Source: Brasenia schreberi
Taxonomy: Eukaryota > Streptophyta > Magnoliopsida > Nymphaeales > Cabombaceae
DNA length: 64,000 bases
Direction of reading: 5' to 3'
Assembly (NCBI GenBank): GCA_036023115.1
Contig: JAYKKT010000074.1
Span: 13,253,501 to 13,317,500 of the forward strand
Shown here: in pieces, positions 59,406-64,000 of the stretch
Position numbering within the stretch: position 1 is the stretch's first letter
Layout: every line of letters starts with the position of its first letter
The notes under the pieces: generated by a model
The model's database searches: none
What the model was told of the DNA's origin: nothing
What the model saw: the letters and a program-made list of their open reading frames with translations, nothing else
Made by a program: the position numbers and the translations under genes

Positions 59406-60652
59406 ATGCTCCTCTTTGACATTATCCAAATTTATTTGGATAATGGCAAAGAAGACAACACTCCTTTTTGTTTTCTCCCTAGATTCATCCTCGAGAATAT
59501 GGATTATCCTAGTTTTTGAGAAAAACTTTTTTCTTATGCCTTGTAAGAGGGGATTTTCGTCAAAGGGGACTTCTCCTAATGCGGTTCTAGTCCTTAATGG
59601 GATCATGCATTTGGCTACCATGTGTGCACGTATGAGTGGATGACATGGATGGTATGCTGGAAAATGATTTTCTAGAGACTTGAATTATGAAAAGGGTCAA
59701 ACTTGGGAGGCTTATGAAGACCTGCTGCACCAAGTGAGTTGGTCTTATGTTGCTCGATGTTTGGGGTTTTTCTCAATTCGCTTTTGAGAGAGGAAAAACC
59801 CTTTTAGCTTCAATCCTAAGGATTTTCAGCTTCTCGGGTTTCCCTTTACTTGAGTCTTAACACTCGCTACTCTAGCGAAGGTTTTATAAGGAAATCAGGG
59901 AGCATTTCAAAATTTCTACGCCTTACCCAACAACGTTTAATTCACAAACAAAATGAGATTCAAGTAAGCATATCCTATTTTTACTTTAGGACTCCTTGAA
60001 ATGAATATTTCTTTACTTGGGATAAATCATAGGGATGGAGGAAAGAGTTATCACGGTCCCTTCTAAAGCGTCCCGTGGTTTGAGGCAACGAGGCAGAAAA
60101 TTTTGCTCTTTTGAGCATTTTGGTAATTTTTTTTTCTTTTTCTTTCATAGAGGGTCTCCTTTAGGAGGATTTTTTTTTGTTTCCCCATTTTCTATCGAAG
60201 AACGATTTTTCTTTGCGATTCTGTTTTCCTTTGGAAAGAGATTTTTTGTAGGAATTTCTCTTTTTTTGCTTTTTGCCAAAATTTTCTTTTGGGGAAGAGA
60301 AGAGAAGAGGGGAAAGACTTATCCCAATGATTTATTCGATTCATCCCAGATCAACCTATTTAGAAATAGCATGTACTACTTGCAAGTATTTTGCTATATT
60401 GAACAATGCCTTCCTTTGTAAGATAAAGACTTTTGAAATGTAACCCATCTATTTTTGAAAACTCGACTTTTTCACAAGCATCGATTCCCTCATTTAGGGT
60501 CACACGATCTAATTTTATCCTCACTCACGAAGTTTCAAAGGAGATTCCCTCAAAATATTTTTACAAGGGGATTCAACTTAGACCCTACACATGATATTTT
60601 TTCAAATATTAGGCATTCATAGGGTCCGCTAAATTCCTACCCTCAACATTGA
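59406..60652. other. Non-coding stretch between integrase and 3' LTR
   Basis: No envelope-like or other ORF on the element's strand. The plus strand shows T-rich chance frames only. The polypurine tract is at the 59406 end. Confidence 0.6.
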
Positions 60653-61867
60653 TTAACCAATATGCATTGTTCGTGGTGGTTCCACGTACAACATAAGGAC
60701 TATCCCACTTGGGCCGCACTTTCCAAGTGGATGTGGGCCACGACGGTGGATGATTTTTAATACAAGGTCTCCCACTTTGAAGTGGCGCGGCTTCCTATAC
60801 TTTTCATAATGTCGGGTTATCCTTTGCCGATATGCATGTGCATGATCCATAGCAAGGAGCCTTCTTTCATCTAACAAATCAAGCTCGGCCATTCTAGCAT
60901 GTTGAAAAGTCTCTAGGGGGAGGTCGAGTGCAAGTGATGTATGAAATGAATGCAATTTGATATGAATGGGGAGAATGACGTTTGTGCCATAGGCCAACTC
61001 AAATGGCGTGGCATTTGTGGGAGTTCGGATGGAAGTCCTATAAGCCCATAAGGCTTCATTCTTATGCCATGTCCTACCCTTCTCTAAGGTTTTCTCAATG
61101 ATACTTATGAGAGTCTTGTTGGTGGCTTCGGCTTTGTCGTTGCCTTGAGGGTAGTAGGGCGATGAGAAGTGATGAGTTATGCCATAGGTGTTACATAACT
61201 TTACCATCCTCTCATTCTTGAAGGGCGTGCCATTATGAGACATTAGGTTTCTTGAAACTCCAAATCGAGTCAAGATATTCTTCTTAATGAACGCCACTAC
61301 ATGTTGCCCCTGGACATTAGTCAGGGAGGTAGCTTCAACCCATTTAGAAAAATACTTGGTGTCTGCTAGGATGAACCTATGTCCATTTGATGCATTCGAG
61401 GAGATTGGTCCTACGATGTCAAACGCCGATATGGTGAATGACCATGGGCTGACCACGAAATGTAAGGTTGATGCTGGAATATGAATGGCGTATCCATGCA
61501 CTTGACATGGGTGACATTTCCTAACATGATCATGATAATCTTGCTTTAGAGTGGACCAGAAATAACCGGCTCTAAGTATTTTCATAGCCATCATGTTTAC
61601 ATTTACATGCCCTCCACATTCTCCATCGTGGAATTCATGCATTATCATCCTAGCTTCCTCAATGTCTACACACCTCAATAAGATGCCGGTAAAACTCTTT
61701 TTGTAAAGAATCCCTCTCAAAACTACGTATCGTGTTGAAATCTTTCGAATGAAAGCTTTGTCTTTAGAAGAAGCTAATTCTGAAAATCCTTCGTTTTCTA
61801 AGAAATCTTTAATGTCTTGAAACCAGGGTTTTTCAGTAGAATTTTGATTGTTTTGGCAAATCTTCAA
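60653..61867 (-). CDS. gypsy integrase region (open frame of 404 codons)
   Basis: On minus the frame starts in the connection between RNase H and integrase and runs open through the zinc-binding region (HEFHDGECGGH, CHPCQ) and the catalytic core (AFDIVGPI with the first Asp; YYPQGNDKAEATNKTL with the Glu). It continues into a C-terminal part with FKVGDLVLK. Integrase inserts the cDNA into chromosomes. The second catalytic Asp is replaced: SHNGTPF stands where SDNG is expected, so the enzyme should be inactive although the frame is open. It is part of the larger polyprotein, not a separate gene. Confidence 0.9.
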   Translation of the reverse strand: MKICQNNQNSTEKPWFQDIKDFLENEGFSELASSKDKAFIRKISTRYVVLRGILYKKSFTGILLRCVDIEEARMIMHEFHDGECGGHVNVNMMAMKILRAGYFWSTLKQDYHDHVRKCHPCQVHGYAIHIPASTLHFVVSPWSFTISAFDIVGPISSNASNGHRFILADTKYFSKWVEATSLTNVQGQHVVAFIKKNILTRFGVSRNLMSHNGTPFKNERMVKLCNTYGITHHFSSPYYPQGNDKAEATNKTLISIIEKTLEKGRTWHKNEALWAYRTSIRTPTNATPFELAYGTNVILPIHIKLHSFHTSLALDLPLETFQHARMAELDLLDERRLLAMDHAHAYRQRITRHYEKYRKPRHFKVGDLVLKIIHRRGPHPLGKCGPSGIVLMLYVEPPRTMHIG

Positions 61868-61894
61868 ATCGTGGATGGATGGAGTGGGTGAGTG

Positions 61895-62500
61895 TCATAT
61901 TTCTAAGGATCCGATCCCCAAAGTGGGATCAACCCTTAAAGCTGATCCTAAGGATGAGAGGGCATCTGCTATGTTGTTATCCTCTCTTCCTATATGTGTG
62001 AGTGTACATGATTTGAAAGAATCGACCAGTTTGGTAGCGAATTCGTGGTATGGAAGGAGTTTTTCATTTTTGACTTGCCAAATTTTCAACACTTGGTTTA
62101 TGACAAGTAAAGAGTCTCCAAAGACTTCGATGAATGATGCTCCTAGATTTTTCGAAATTTTCAAGCCTTGTATGAGTGCTTCATATTTGGCTGTATTATT
62201 GGAACATTCAAAATCTAGGCGAATAGCAATGGGGATTTCTCCCTTTTCAGGGGATATGAGGATGACTCTTGCACCTGCTCCTCTTTGGATTCTTGCCCCA
62301 TCGAAGTGCATTTTTCATACTTGGTTTTCATTTAAACAGTTTGCTAAAACATGGTTTTTAAATTGGTTTAAAAAGATGCCCTCGTCAGACATTTCATCAA
62401 GTATGGGATATGAATCTTCCAAGGAGAATTCAGCCACATAATCAGCTAGGGCTTGCCCCTTAATGGAGGTTTGATGATAGAATTTTAAGTCATACTTCAT
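61895..62500 (-). pseudogene. Second (archaeal-type) RNase H domain of the gypsy polyprotein
   Basis: On minus, KGQALADYVAEFS (about 62460-62425) is the link that precedes the domain in Tat elements. It is followed by HFDGARIQRGAGARVILISP, NNTAKYEALIQGLK, VFGDSLLVINQV and IADALSSL, which contain the acidic catalytic positions. A stop at about 62312-62314 separates the link from the domain, so the frame is broken. Confidence 0.85.
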
Positions 62501-63760
62501 TAAGAGGAGCTGTCATTTATCCAGCCTACCCGTGAGGATAGGTTTTTCAAATAAGTGCTTGATTGGATCAAGCAAACACTATCCAGATCTCATGATCTAG
62601 GAAGTAGTGTCTAAATTTCTAGCAGGCCCATACCAAGGCCAAGCACGTTTTCTCCATGGCTTGATAATTTCTTTCATATGCCAATAGAGCTTTCGAAATG
62701 TAGTAAATATCATACTCTTTATGGGTATCATCCTCATATTGAGCTAATAAAGCACCCAATGCATTCATATGCACACAAATGTAAAGTAAAAGTGGTTTTC
62801 CTTGCTTTGGAGGTTTTAAAATCGGAGGATTAACCAAATATGCTTTTAATGTTTCGAAAGCTTTTTGGCAATCGTTGTCCCATACAAATTTCACCTCTTT
62901 TATCAAAAGCTTGTTGAAAGGTTTGCATCTCGTTGCGAGGTTTTAAATAAAGCTTCTAATCGATTGGAGGCAACCTTGGAGGCTTCGAATTTGAGTTAAG
63001 TTGGAGGAGACATATCTATGATGGCTCGACACTTAGAGGGGTCGACTTCAATGCCCCTTTGACTGACCATAAAACCTAAAGGCTTACCAGATTCCACTCC
63101 GAAGACACACTTTTGAGGGTTTAGTTTCACTTTGTAAAGCCTCAGTCTTTCGAAGACTTTTTGCAAAGGTTCGATGTGTGTGCATCGGGTTTTTTATTTC
63201 ACCAAGTGATCATCCACATATACTTCTAAGAGCTCGTGAATTTGATCGTGAAAAATGGTAGTCATGGCTCTTTGGTATGTGGAACCAACATTTTTCAATC
63301 CAAAGGGTATAACTGTGTAACAGTATGTGCCCCAAGGTGTGGTAAAAGTAGTTTCAGCCTGATCTCTTAGGGCTAACTTGATTTGATTGTAACTCGATTA
63401 GCCATCCATAAAAGAAAACATCTCATGATTTGCAATGTTGTCCACTATCAAATCAATGTTTGGCAAAGGGAAATTATCTTTTGGAGTGGCTTTGTTTAGA
63501 TTTCTGAAATCGATGCAAATTCGAATTTTCTCATTGGATTTTTGAACTACAACTATATTTGAAAGCCAATCAGAATACGCAATGAGTTTTATAAATCCAG
63601 CTTTTAGAAGATCTTCTAAACCCTCTTTCACTTGAGAGTGTAATCTTTCTAAGCTTTTGCTTTATAGGTTTTGCATCTGGTTCTAGGGAAAGACAATGCT
63701 CTACAATTTTTTGGATCTAGACCCGGCATGTCTTCATAGGTCCATGCAAAAACGTCTATG
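62501..63760 (-). pseudogene. gypsy reverse transcriptase and first RNase H remnant
   Basis: On minus: a conserved YEDMPG motif (about 63740-63720), LKAGFIKLIAYSDWLSN, CIDFRNLNKATPKDNFPLP, the catalytic YVDD (about 63220-63208), FVWDNDCQKAFETLK and ISKALLAYERNYQAMEK. Stops interrupt it, for example just after YVDD near 63195, within 62560-62620, and at about 62513 where a Trp codon became TGA. Confidence 0.88.
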
Positions 63761-64000
63761 TAGGCTTTCAGGAATGCAATAAATGATGCTTTTTCATTCT
63801 CATGCAGACATGTGCCTATCTTAACATGTTTGGGTTTTGACTCACTCCCTAAGTCAATTTCTATAAAATCCCCTCCTACAGAATTCGAAGGTTTTTCTAA
63901 GTCAAGGATTTTGTGAAACTTGGGAAGATCGGAGGTTTGATCCTCCTATGGGAAAAGGGGATCCTCCTCCGTGCTTTAATCATTATCGAGAATTTTGAAT

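Larger units (their letters stand above)
56430..64000 (-). mobile_element. Ty3/gypsy LTR retrotransposon, Tat-like (3' part)
   Basis: On minus the order is reverse transcriptase, RNase H, a second RNase H-like domain, integrase, a 1.25-kb non-coding stretch and a long 3' LTR. This is gypsy order. The extra RNase H of the archaeal type between the connection region and integrase, and the very long LTR, point to the Tat lineage. The 5' LTR, gag and protease lie right of the window. Stops in the reverse transcriptase and a changed catalytic residue in integrase make it defective. Confidence 0.9.

Noticed and set aside
60035..60421. 128-codon Phe-rich plus-strand frame
   Set aside because: It lies in the non-coding 3' part of a minus-strand gypsy element; the composition reflects T-runs.

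Overview
The window is nuclear DNA of a flowering plant. The evidence is split genes with GT-AG introns, a plant-specific gene set (a USP-kinase/U-box family, a chloroplast rubredoxin-PDZ protein, a 10-kDa acyl-CoA-binding protein), several plant retrotransposon lineages, and very many (AT)n, (CT)n and (GT)n microsatellites. I cannot name the species.

Genes, left to right. (1) The 3' half of a cytosolic proline-tRNA ligase on + (four exons, 2969-7304); its 5' exons lie left of the window. (2) A 782-residue USP-coiled coil-protein kinase on + (seven exons, 12353-18800), fully open, but ending at a kept splice donor where relatives carry a U-box. (3) A convergent, decayed relative on - (28348-25214) whose kinase is broken and catalytically degenerate but whose split U-box is intact. 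A defective Ty1/copia element (19532-24648) lies between 2 and 3. (4) A PDZ + rubredoxin membrane protein like Arabidopsis ENH1 on + (36930-41340), with two unusual splice donors and an unclear 5' end. (5) A complete 90-residue acyl-CoA-binding protein on - (52520-41762), whose 7.9-kb second intron is packed with transposons. A weak two-exon candidate lies at 33634-32897 on -.

Mobile DNA. RTE-type LINEs with a (TTG)n tail occur as copy A (1-1500, -), B (43664-44939, -), C (45108-50152, -) and D (48215-50068, +). D is inserted in C with a perfect 18-bp target duplication. A small 5'-inverted scrap of the same family lies inside the copia element. A non-autonomous DNA element that has captured an hnRNP-like RRM exon together with its splice donor occurs twice, once (43937-44594) inside LINE B. 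The right end (about 56430-64000) is the 3' part of a large Ty3/gypsy element of Tat type on -, with a roughly 3-kb LTR holding 107-bp tandem repeats. Several tRNA-derived SINEs, a short L1-type fragment, MITE-like foldbacks and four young tandem duplications fill the rest.

The most notable structures are the nested insertions that can be put in time order, the captured RRM exon, the U-box-less kinase facing its decayed U-box partner, the 145-bp inverted repeats around a kinase exon, the AT-for-GT splice donor, and an array of SINE-tail modules containing a perfect 35-bp-arm palindrome. I found no evidence for a wholly new molecular system.
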